From: Verrucomicrobiia bacterium
GTDB taxonomy: Bacteria; Verrucomicrobiota; Verrucomicrobiia; CAIQCK01
Direction of reading: 5' to 3'
Length of the DNA stretch: 8,514 nt
Assembly: GCA_026417675.1 (NCBI GenBank)
Contig: JAOACV010000058.1
Location: 596-9,109 of the forward strand
Below the pieces are notes generated by a model. The model searched no databases and was not told the origin of the DNA. It worked only from the letters and a program-made list of their open reading frames with translations. How positions within the stretch are numbered: position 1 is the first letter of the stretch; every line of letters starts with the position of its first letter. Position numbers and translations under genes: made by a program. Of the stretch, positions 1 to 6,080 are shown piece after piece.

Positions 1-371
1 ATGGGCGCCTTGGCCTGCAACGCCAGCGCGATGCTGTCGCTGGGGCGCGCGTCCACTTCGATGATCTTCTTGCCCAGCTCGTTTTCGCAGGTCAGATAGA
101 GACGGGCAAAGAAGGTGGACTTCTTCAGATCGTTGATGACGACACGATCCAGCCGCACGCCAAGGCCGGCGAAGATGGAGCCAACCAGGTCGTGCGTGAG
201 CGGCCGCTCCTTCTGGATGCCGCGCATAAACATCGTGATCGCCGCTCCAACGCTGTGGTCCACGTAGATGACAAAGGTCTTCTCCCCATTGCCCAAAAAA
301 ACCGCCGATCCGCTGCTGGTCGGCACCACGACGCGGACTTGCACGGCAACCAAATCTTCTCTCGCAGGCAT
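1..371 (-). CDS. Bifunctional nuclease domain protein (DUF151/BFN family), 3' end cut by window edge
   Basis: The first 123 residues are visible; the gene continues past position 1. Reading from the ATG at 371, the protein has the DUF151 (bifunctional nuclease, PF02577) pattern: VVVPTSSGSAVFLGN at residues 14-28, FVIYVDHSVGAAI at 33-45, ERPLTHDL at 55-62, the INDLKKSTFFARL segment at 79-91 and the hallmark EVDARPSDSIALAL at 105-118. Family members are small soluble proteins; plant and archaeal relatives have been reported to act as DNases/RNases, but the bacterial role is poorly known. The gene begins 6 nt after the stop of the kinase-like gene on the same strand and has no clear Shine-Dalgarno sequence (the nearest purine run, GGGGAG, is over 20 nt upstream), so it is probably translated by coupling from that gene. 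The family call is firm; the substrate and role are unknown. Confidence 0.9.
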   Translation of the reverse strand, partial: MPAREDLVAVQVRVVVPTSSGSAVFLGNGEKTFVIYVDHSVGAAITMFMRGIQKERPLTHDLVGSIFAGLGVRLDRVVINDLKKSTFFARLYLTCENELGKKIIEVDARPSDSIALALQAKAP

Positions 372-377
372 CGCAAG

Positions 378-1685
378 CTATGTTATCAGCCGCTCCCCAA
401 AAGGCAAGGCCCCCATCGCCACCGGGCGGTTCTCCGGCGCGTCGCCGGCTCCATGTCTCGCGTAAAACTCGGCGCGATGCCTCGATTCCCAAAACCACCG
501 CCGACCCTGAGCGCAATTGCGCACCAGCAGGGCAAAACAGGCCAGCGCCAGGACGAACGTCAGAATCCACGCGGCGATCACCACCCGCGTCGTCATCCAG
601 GCCGGGTGCTGGCGAACCGGTCGCGCCGGCGCTTGTGACGCGCCCGCAACAGGCGAAGGCGCCTGTCGCACCGCGGCTTCGCGCCCCTTCTGTGCCTCGT
701 GATGCCCGCTGCGCTTGTGGACGCGGGCAACCTTCGCGCGCCTCTGGGGCCGCCCGTTCGACATGACCGACGCGCCCGGCGCGATGGTGGCCGAGGGACG
801 CGCCCCGACGGTCAGCGCCTGAAGGTCGGCCAACAGCGCCTTGTAGTCCGCGTAACGGTCGCGCGGATGACGGGCCAGCATCTTCTCCAACACCGCGCAA
901 AAGCCCGACGTGAGCGCCGGGTTCAACTCGCGCGCGCCGGGCAGACGGCCCCGGCGCTGGTGTTCGAAGGTTTCCTGATCGCGGAAATCGCCGAACGGCA
1001 TGGTGCCCGTGGCGAGATGATAGAGGGTCGCGCCCAGCGCGTAGATGCCACCCGTGCAATCGCTTGGCGACTCGCCGTTCGTGAGCTCGGGCGCCGTATA
1101 GTGCGGATTGCTCGCGGGAACGTGCGTGAGGATGCGGCCCGCGTCGTCCGCCGCAGCCCGGGCCAGGCCCAAGTCGGCCACGCGCACCAGACCGCCCGAT
1201 TTGTCCACGAAGATGTTCTGCGGACGCAAGGCGCGATGCAGCAGACGCTGCTGTTCCCAAGCGAGCTTCAGGACGTTGGCCACCACCGTGGCGGTGACGA
1301 CCAGTTTCGGCTCCGGCATCTTGCCGGCGCGCTGGAGCCACTTGTCGAGCGAAATGCCCTCCACCAACTCCATTGCGATCAAATGCCGCCCGCCGATTTC
1401 AGCCACGTCGAGAAGGTGCACCATGTTCGGATGCCGCAAACGGGAAGCGGCGGTGGCATCTGCGTAGAACCGGCTCAGAAACGTCCGATCGTGATGGAAA
1501 CGCGAACTGAGCACCCGCACCGCAACTTTCTCCGGCTCTGACCCCGGCTTCGCGCCCGGTGCCGGCCGCACACGGGCGACATAGACGGCGCCCATGTTGC
1601 CGCGGCCGATGGGATCGCCCAGCTCAATCCGGCGCAACAGTGGCAAGGGCCTGATGCCGGGCGATGGTTCACTCGTGGCTGTCAT
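378..1685 (-). CDS. Membrane-anchored Ser/Thr protein kinase-like protein, probable pseudokinase
   Basis: This 435-residue protein has a eukaryotic-type (Hanks) kinase domain at about residues 18-292, a Pro/Ala/Arg-rich linker (about 293-363), one membrane helix (about 367-388) and a 47-residue tail. The glycine-rich loop IGRGNMGAVY (26-35), HPNMVHLLD (85-93), metal-binding Asp171 in DLG, and APE (198-200) are present. Key residues are altered: the VAIK lysine is Arg57 (VAVRVL), the helix-C glutamate position appears to be Asp76, the HRD catalytic aspartate is Ala152 (HRALRPQN, 150-157), and the helix-F aspartate is Gly213 (TGGIYALG). Family knowledge says loss of the catalytic Asp and VAIK Lys usually abolishes phosphotransfer, so I infer a scaffold or sensor role. 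I chose the ATG at 1685 because the longer reading frame from 1838 runs through the tRNA gene and terminator. No good ribosome binding site is visible. It is followed by the DUF151 gene in the same frame after a TAG stop. Confidence 0.85.
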   Translation of the reverse strand: MTATSEPSPGIRPLPLLRRIELGDPIGRGNMGAVYVARVRPAPGAKPGSEPEKVAVRVLSSRFHHDRTFLSRFYADATAASRLRHPNMVHLLDVAEIGGRHLIAMELVEGISLDKWLQRAGKMPEPKLVVTATVVANVLKLAWEQQRLLHRALRPQNIFVDKSGGLVRVADLGLARAAADDAGRILTHVPASNPHYTAPELTNGESPSDCTGGIYALGATLYHLATGTMPFGDFRDQETFEHQRRGRLPGARELNPALTSGFCAVLEKMLARHPRDRYADYKALLADLQALTVGARPSATIAPGASVMSNGRPQRRAKVARVHKRSGHHEAQKGREAAVRQAPSPVAGASQAPARPVRQHPAWMTTRVVIAAWILTFVLALACFALLVRNCAQGRRWFWESRHRAEFYARHGAGDAPENRPVAMGALPFGERLIT

Positions 1686-1690
1686 GACGA

Positions 1691-1720
1691 AAAGAAAAAC
1701 CCCGACCCACTTCGTCGGGG
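1691..1720 (-). terminator. Rho-independent terminator after tRNA-Glu
   Basis: On the minus strand a perfect 7-bp stem CCCCGAC/GTCGGGG (1720-1714 with 1706-1700) with a 7-nt loop is followed by TTTTTCTTT. It begins 7 nt after the CCA end of the tRNA, so it most likely ends the tRNA transcript. The T-tract ends only 5 nt before the kinase-like gene's ATG, so that gene must depend on read-through, on a promoter inside the tRNA region, or on a later start. Confidence 0.88.
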
Positions 1721-1727
1721 CGAAGAA

Positions 1728-1802
1728 TGGCGCCCCCACCGGGAATCGAACCCGGCTTCCCAGATTGAGAATCTGGTGTCCTAGCCGATAGACGATAGGG
1801 GC
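1728..1802 (-). tRNA. tRNA-Glu (anticodon CTC)
   Basis: A 75-nt cloverleaf can be folded by hand. The acceptor stem is GCCCCTA with TGGGGGC (one T-G wobble), the D arm is GTCT/GGAC, the anticodon stem is CCAGA/TCTGG with loop TTCTCAA, the variable region is 4 nt, and the T arm is CCGGG-TTCGATT-CCCGG. The discriminator is G and CCA is encoded. The anticodon CTC (plus-strand positions 1767-1769) reads the glutamate codon GAG. The G discriminator and 4-nt variable loop fit bacterial tRNA-Glu. It has its own upstream promoter and a terminator directly behind it. Confidence 0.97.
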
Positions 1803-1816
1803 GCGCTCGGCGCATT

Positions 1817-1834
1817 CGCGCTGCAAACAGCGCG
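1817..1834. other. Perfect short hairpin at the tRNA 5' leader
   Basis: A 7-bp perfect inverted repeat, CGCGCTG/CAGCGCG with a 4-nt loop, sits between the predicted -10 box and the mature tRNA 5' end. The predicted transcription start (about 1831) falls inside it, so only part may be transcribed. It could be a leader structure removed by RNase P or a protein-binding dyad. Function is not known. Confidence 0.45.
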
Positions 1835-1837
1835 GCA

Positions 1838-1866
1838 ACCATAAGCAGCGTCGCCCGTGATTTCAA
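1838..1866 (-). promoter_or_regulatory. Sigma70-like promoter for tRNA-Glu
   Basis: On the minus strand, TTGAAA (1866-1861) is followed by a 17-nt spacer and TATGGT (1843-1838). Boxes match the -35 and -10 consensus at 5 of 6 and 4 of 6 positions. The expected start near 1831 leaves a leader of about 29 nt before the tRNA. Confidence 0.6.
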
Positions 1867-1932
1867 CAAGATTTCTAGCCCGACGTCTCCGGTCAATTGA
1901 AAAAGTCTCTGGCCTGCGCGGGGGCTGAGGGG

Positions 1933-1938
1933 TAGAAT
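1933..1938 (+). promoter_or_regulatory. Possible -10 box upstream of the oxidoreductase gene
   Basis: TAGAAT matches the -10 consensus at 5 of 6 positions and lies about 74 nt before the chosen start of the Gfo/Idh/MocA gene. I see no convincing -35 hexamer at 16-18 nt, so the call is weak. The 1803-2011 intergenic region must hold the promoters of two divergent units. Confidence 0.25.
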
Positions 1939-2011
1939 CGCAGCCTCGATTTAGACCGTGAATGCAGCATCTCATTGCAAACCCGAAACAGCCAGCAAGA
2001 AGCCCCCAACC

Positions 2012-3283
2012 ATGAACACAGCCTGTAGTCGCAGGGATTTCATCAAGACCGCCGCCGTCGGCGTGACGGCCACTGGCATGACGGCGCGCAGCTACGCGCG
2101 CATCATGGGCGCCAACGAGCGCATCCGCATCGCTCAGATCGGTTGCGGCGGCCGCGGCCGGCTTGCGCACATGACCGGCGTCCACAAGCACGACAAGGCC
2201 GAGAACGTCGAGTTCGTCGCCGTCTCCGACCCGTGGCGGATCGCGCGCGAGGAGGCCGCCGCGATGTGCAAGGAGTGGTATGGCACCGACGTGAAACAGT
2301 TCGTCAGCTACCGCGACGTGCTGGCTTGCAAGGACGTGGACGCGGTCATGATCGCCTCGCCCGACCATCATCACGCCCTCCAACTCGAAGCCGCCGCCCA
2401 AGCGAAGAAGCACGTCTATGTCGAAAAACCGATGGCGCGGAACATGAAGGAGCTTCTGCGCGCCGTGGACGCGGTGAAGGAGGCGGGCATCGTCGTGCAG
2501 GTTGGCACGCAAACGCGCAGCCTGCCCACCAGCACCGGCTGCCGCGAACTGTGGAAGTCGGGCCTCCTCGGCAAGGTCTCCCGCATCGAGCAGTGCCGCA
2601 ACGGCGAGAAACCCTATTGGTATGGCTATGTCAAGGCCCACCTGCCCAAATCCGCGGTGGTGAGAAAGGAGGACGTGGCGTGGGACGAATTCCTGATGAA
2701 CGCGCCGAAGCGACCGTTCGACGCCGGCGTTTACGTCGGCTGGTATGGCTACCTCGATTACTCCGACGGCCCCGTCGCGAACCTCGGTTGTCACTTCGTT
2801 GACCTCAACCACTACATCACCGGCGCCCAGTTCCCCGTGAGCTGCGTGTGCAACGGCGGCATCTTCACGTGGAAGGACGAAAACAAATTCACCTGCCCCG
2901 ACCATGTGGAGGCGTTGTGGGTTTATCCGGAGGGTTTCATGATGGTCTATTCGAGCAACTTCGGCAACGGGAGCGGCAGCCGACATCGTTTCTTCTGCGA
3001 GAAAGGCCAGTTGAACCTCGACAACTGGGGCGCGCCGACCTACACCCCCGAGGGCGGACCGAAGCGCGATGGCAAAATCCGGGGCGTCAACGAAGTCCAG
3101 CCAATCGAGACGCCCGATCATTTCCTGGACTGGCTCCAATGCATGCGCAGCGGCAAGACCACCCGCGCCCCCATCGAGGCCGGCTACCAGCACAGCGTCG
3201 CCTGCCTCATGGCTGTGGAGTCCTACAACACCGGCCGCCGCACCACCTACGACGCCGTAGCGCGCGCGATCCGGAGGGCCTGA
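2012..3283 (+). CDS. Gfo/Idh/MocA-family oxidoreductase with Tat signal peptide
   Basis: This 423-residue NAD(P)-dependent oxidoreductase family protein probably acts on a sugar or cyclitol derivative outside the cytoplasm. The N-terminus has a twin-arginine motif, SRRDFIK (6-12), then a mildly hydrophobic stretch (about 13-29), which fits Tat export of a cofactor-loaded Rossmann protein. The Rossmann loop is IGCGGRG (43-49), the family's conserved EKP is at 138-140, SPDHHHA at 116-122, and the C-terminal sheet domain carries GCHFVDLNHYI (259-269), whose His/Asp positions are candidates for the active site. I chose the ATG at 2012 because it places the twin arginines near the N-terminus; an in-frame GTG at 1958 would add 18 residues. 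No strong ribosome binding site precedes 2012. The stop is 3 nt before the start of the HAD gene, so the two are probably co-translated. The substrate cannot be told from sequence. Confidence 0.9.
   Translation: MNTACSRRDFIKTAAVGVTATGMTARSYARIMGANERIRIAQIGCGGRGRLAHMTGVHKHDKAENVEFVAVSDPWRIAREEAAAMCKEWYGTDVKQFVSYRDVLACKDVDAVMIASPDHHHALQLEAAAQAKKHVYVEKPMARNMKELLRAVDAVKEAGIVVQVGTQTRSLPTSTGCRELWKSGLLGKVSRIEQCRNGEKPYWYGYVKAHLPKSAVVRKEDVAWDEFLMNAPKRPFDAGVYVGWYGYLDYSDGPVANLGCHFVDLNHYITGAQFPVSCVCNGGIFTWKDENKFTCPDHVEALWVYPEGFMMVYSSNFGNGSGSRHRFFCEKGQLNLDNWGAPTYTPEGGPKRDGKIRGVNEVQPIETPDHFLDWLQCMRSGKTTRAPIEAGYQHSVACLMAVESYNTGRRTTYDAVARAIRRA
3273..3278 (+). promoter_or_regulatory. Strong ribosome binding site of the HAD gene
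   Basis: GGAGGG lies 8 nt before the ATG at 3287, within the last codons of the upstream gene. It decides between the ATG at 3287 and the overlapping out-of-frame ATG at 3283. It stands out because most genes in this window have no recognisable Shine-Dalgarno sequence. Confidence 0.75.
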
Positions 3284-3286
3284 TGG

Positions 3287-4171
3287 ATGGATTACGTCGC
3301 GCAACTGCAAGCGCTGCCCCGGCGGCACGAGTTCTTCATCGGCATTGACAGCGACGGCACGGTCTTCGACACGATGGAGACCAAGCAGAAGGAGTGCTTC
3401 TGCCCAGCGTTCATCAAACACTTTGGCCTGCAGGCCGCCAGCCGGTATGCGCGCGAGGTTTGGGAGTTCTTCAACCTTTATTCCCGCGACCGCGGCACCA
3501 ACCGCTTCATCGCCCTGCAAAAAGTGCTCAGACTCATGGCCGAACGCGACGTGTTCGCTGAGCGCGGCCTGAAGATCGCCCCCATCCCCGCGCTCGACGC
3601 CTGGCTCGCCGAAGAAACCCAGCCCGCCAACCCCGCGCTGGAAGCCAGGGTCAAGACCACCGGCGACCCCGCGCTGGCCAAAGTCCTCGCATGGAGCCTG
3701 GAAGTCAATTCGCGCATCAAAGACCTGGTCCATGGCGTGCCGCCGTTCCCGTGGGTGCGGCAATCGCTGGAAAAAATCCGCCCGCGCGCCGACGTGATCG
3801 TCGTCAGCTACGCCCCTGTGGAGGCGCTGGAGCGCGAATGGCGGGAACACAACATCAGGCCATTTGCGGATTGCCTTGCCGGCCAGGAAGCCGGCTCGAA
3901 AAGCGATCACATCCGCTACGCCGCCGCGGGCCGCTACGCGCCGGACAAGATGCTTGTGATCGGCGACGCGCCCGGCGACCTCCGGGCCGCGCAAGCCAAC
4001 CACGCGCTCTTCTTCCCCATCATCCCCGGCGACGAAGTGCGGTCGTGGAAACGATTCCACGAAGAAGCCGCGGACAAGTTCTTCAACGGCACCTTCGCCG
4101 GCACCTACCAAGAGGAACTGCTCCGCGCTTTCGCCGCCGCCCTGCCCGAAAAAGCGCCGTGGCAACACTAA
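3287..4171 (+). CDS. HAD-superfamily hydrolase
   Basis: This 294-residue cytoplasmic protein has no signal peptide. The HAD motifs are in order: motif I GIDSDGTVFDTM (19-30) with nucleophile Asp21 and acid/base Asp23, motif II VVSYAP with Ser174, the motif III lysine at 205 (SKSDH), and motif IV IGDAPGD (225-231) with Asp227 and Asp231. The roughly 120 residues between motif I and motif II form a helical cap, as in phosphoglucomutase/phosphatase-type HADs. The DSDGxVFDTM signature resembles a HAD type I associate with Verrucomicrobiota and Planctomycetota; this is memory, not a search. All catalytic residues are present, so phosphatase or phosphomutase activity is likely; the substrate is unknown. 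Its tight spacing after an exported oxidoreductase suggests a shared carbohydrate pathway. Confidence 0.88.
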   Translation: MDYVAQLQALPRRHEFFIGIDSDGTVFDTMETKQKECFCPAFIKHFGLQAASRYAREVWEFFNLYSRDRGTNRFIALQKVLRLMAERDVFAERGLKIAPIPALDAWLAEETQPANPALEARVKTTGDPALAKVLAWSLEVNSRIKDLVHGVPPFPWVRQSLEKIRPRADVIVVSYAPVEALEREWREHNIRPFADCLAGQEAGSKSDHIRYAAAGRYAPDKMLVIGDAPGDLRAAQANHALFFPIIPGDEVRSWKRFHEEAADKFFNGTFAGTYQEELLRAFAAALPEKAPWQH

Positions 4172-4176
4172 GCGCG

Positions 4177-4217
4177 GAGGCCGTTCCGCCCGGCGGGAGT
4201 CGCGGGCGGACAGCCTC
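4177..4217. other. GC-rich hairpin after the HAD gene
   Basis: An 8-bp stem, TCCGCCCG (4185-4192) with CGGGCGGA (4203-4210), is enclosed by a second stem, GAGGC (4177-4181) with GCCTC (4213-4217), separated by a small internal loop. It starts 6 nt after the HAD stop codon. There is no T-tract on the plus strand, so it is not a standard intrinsic terminator. It may stabilise the 3' end, help Rho termination, or be a copy of a dispersed GC-rich intergenic repeat. Confidence 0.5.
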
Positions 4218-4223
4218 TCGACG

Positions 4224-4252
4224 TTGAAACTTCGCGGTCGTAGCGTTACGCT
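4224..4252 (+). promoter_or_regulatory. Possible promoter of polX giving a near-leaderless mRNA
   Basis: TTGAAA (4224-4229), a 17-nt spacer and TACGCT (4247-4252). The -35 is good, the -10 keeps only the TA...T positions. The expected transcription start (about 4258-4261) coincides with the polX ATG at 4261, which also has no Shine-Dalgarno sequence. The same -35 and spacing are used by the tRNA promoter in this window. Confidence 0.35.
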
Positions 4253-4260
4253 CTCTCGCC

Positions 4261-6021
4261 ATGGACAAGGCCAAGGTTGCGGAGATTCTTGACGAGATTG
4301 GCACGCTGCTCGACCTGAAGGGCGAGAATCCGTTCAAGGTCCGCGCCTACCACAATGCCGCGCGGCTCATCAGCGGCCTGCAACAGGACCTTGGCGAACT
4401 CATCGAAACCGGCAGGCTCGGCGAACTCAAGGGCATCGGCGAGGCGCTCACCGAGAAGATCACCGAACTGTGGAAAACCGACCGGCTCAAATACTACGAC
4501 GATCTGAAAGCCTCCCTGCCGCGGGGCTTGGTCGAGATGATCGCCATCCCCGGCTTCGGCCCCAAGCGCGCGCAGATCGTTTACAGGAAACTGAAGGTGG
4601 ACTCGATCGAGAAGCTCGAAGCGGCCTGCCGCGACGGTCGCGTGGCCGCGCTCGACGGTTTTGGCGAAAAGTCGCAGGAGAAGATCCTGCAGGGCATCGA
4701 GCAACTGCGGAAGTTCGCCGGCCGGCACCATTATCATAAGGCGTATGCGGCGGCGCAGGCGATCCTGGAGGCGCTGCGGGCGCATCCGGCGACGATCCGT
4801 TGCGAGGCCGCAGGCAGTCTGCGCCGTTGCCGCGAGACTATCGGCGACTTGGATTTTCTGGTCAGCGCAAAGCAGAAGAACGCTCCGGCGTTGATGGAGA
4901 TGTTCGTGAAACTGCCGGGCGTCATCGCGATCAACGCCCAAGGCGAGACCAAATCCTCCGTCGTGCTCGACGGCGGCATCCAGGCCGACCTGCGCGTGGT
5001 CAGCGACGCGCAGTTTCCGTTCGCGCTGGCCTACTTCACCGGCTCAAAAGAGCACAACATCGCGTTGCGCGGCCGGGCGCTGAAACGCGGCCTGTCGCTC
5101 AACGAGTATGGTTTCAGCAAGGCCGGTCAGGAGCAAACGGCGCGGGACAAGGGCAGTGTCATCAAGTGCCGCACCGAGGAGGAAATCTACGACGCCCTCG
5201 AACTGGACTATATCCCGCCGGAGTTGCGCGAGGACATGGGCGAGATCGAGGCGGCCGAAGAGGGCCAACTGCCGAAGTTGGTCGAGAAAGAGCACCTCAA
5301 GGGCACGTTGCACAATCACTCCACCTGGAGCGACGGCATCGAGACGATCGAGGCCATGGCCAACGCCGCGCTCGATCTGGGCCTCGACTACTACGGGACC
5401 GGCGACCACAGCAAGAGCCAGTTCCAGGCGCGAGGAATCAAGGAGGACCAGATCCCCGACCACATCGCCGAAATCAGCAAGCTTGACGAGAAGTTTCGGA
5501 AAAAGGGCTTCCGCATCTTCGCCGGCATCGAGTGCGACATTCTGGAGGACGGCTCGCTCGATTATCCGGACAAGCTGCTCTCGGAATTCGATTTCGTCGT
5601 CGCATCGGTCCATCGCGGCTTCACGCAGGACGAGAAGACCACGACCGCGCGCATCATCAAGGCGCTGTCCAATCCCCATGTGACGATGCTCGGTCATCCT
5701 ACGGGGCGCTTGTTGCTCTCGCGCGAGCCTTACGCGGTGGATCTGCGCGCCGTCATCGAGGCGTGCGCCCGATACGGCGTCATCATCGAGCTGAACGCGC
5801 ACCCCTGGCGGCTCGACCTCGACTGGCGCTGGTGGAAGTTCGCCAAGGAACTGGGCGTCAAATGCGCCATCAACCCGGACGCGCACAGCATTCCCGACCT
5901 GCAATACCTGGCCATCGGCGTCGGCATCGCCCGCAAAGGCTGGCTGACCCGCGACGATGTGGTCAACTGCTGGCCGGCGGTCAGGGTGGAGGCGGCATTG
6001 AGGAGGAGGCGTAAATCGTGA
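4261..6021 (+). CDS. polX: DNA polymerase X with PHP exonuclease domain (PolX)
   Basis: This 586-residue protein has the standard bacterial PolX layout and usual length. It fills short gaps in base excision repair and, through the PHP domain, trims 3' ends. An N-terminal 8-kDa-like region has helix-hairpin-helix segments LKGIGEAL (56-63), IPGFGPKRA (96-104) and LDGFGEKS (131-138). The polymerase core has GSLRR (185-189), catalytic Asp196 and Asp198 in GDLDF, the third Asp at 243 (ADLRVV), and TGSKEHN (260-266) and NEYG (281-284). The C-terminal PHP domain (about 346-580) keeps the expected metal ligands: His351 and His353 (HNHS), Asp358, His383 (GDH), Glu424, His451, His479, Asp540 and His542. 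Both activities therefore look intact. The ATG at 4261 is supported by the family's N-terminus, although no Shine-Dalgarno sequence is seen. It stands apart from the HAD gene by 89 nt and probably has its own promoter. Confidence 0.96.
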   Translation: MDKAKVAEILDEIGTLLDLKGENPFKVRAYHNAARLISGLQQDLGELIETGRLGELKGIGEALTEKITELWKTDRLKYYDDLKASLPRGLVEMIAIPGFGPKRAQIVYRKLKVDSIEKLEAACRDGRVAALDGFGEKSQEKILQGIEQLRKFAGRHHYHKAYAAAQAILEALRAHPATIRCEAAGSLRRCRETIGDLDFLVSAKQKNAPALMEMFVKLPGVIAINAQGETKSSVVLDGGIQADLRVVSDAQFPFALAYFTGSKEHNIALRGRALKRGLSLNEYGFSKAGQEQTARDKGSVIKCRTEEEIYDALELDYIPPELREDMGEIEAAEEGQLPKLVEKEHLKGTLHNHSTWSDGIETIEAMANAALDLGLDYYGTGDHSKSQFQARGIKEDQIPDHIAEISKLDEKFRKKGFRIFAGIECDILEDGSLDYPDKLLSEFDFVVASVHRGFTQDEKTTTARIIKALSNPHVTMLGHPTGRLLLSREPYAVDLRAVIEACARYGVIIELNAHPWRLDLDWRWWKFAKELGVKCAINPDAHSIPDLQYLAIGVGIARKGWLTRDDVVNCWPAVRVEAALRRRRKS

Positions 6022-6058
6022 ATCCGTGATTCGTAATGGGCAGCCTGTCGCGAATCAT
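6020..6058. other. Alternative inverted repeats between polX and the aminotransferase gene
   Basis: TGATTCG (6027-6033) pairs perfectly with CGAATCA (6051-6057), extendable by G-T pairs. The same GATTC (6028-6032) can instead pair with GAATC (6020-6024), which overlaps the polX stop codon, with a 3-nt loop. The two pairings exclude each other. No T-tract follows. It could be a weak 3' structure or the remnant of a short intergenic repeat. Confidence 0.4.
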
Positions 6059-6080
6059 AAGTCAAAACTCACACGTCACC

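Noticed and set aside
699..1541. 280-codon plus-strand frame opposite the kinase-like gene
   Set aside because: It is Arg/Ala-rich with no recognisable motif and lies antisense to a protein with clear kinase features.
1686..1838. 51-residue N-terminal extension of the kinase-like protein from the ATG at 1838
   Set aside because: It would be translated from the tRNA-Glu gene and its terminator. The kinase fold begins after the ATG at 1685.
1893..1900. 8-bp palindrome TCAATTGA in the divergent intergenic region
   Set aside because: It is too short to assign as an operator without a second site or a neighbouring regulator gene.
1781..4168. A 795-codon open frame on the minus strand opposite the oxidoreductase and HAD genes
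   Set aside because: It is antisense to two well-supported genes, its composition is low-complexity Gly/Val/Ala/Arg typical of GC-rich antisense frames, and it overlaps the tRNA promoter. No family motif is visible.
5044..5904. 286-codon minus-strand frame opposite polX
   Set aside because: It is antisense to the polymerase and PHP motifs of PolX; the sequence looks like mirrored codon bias.
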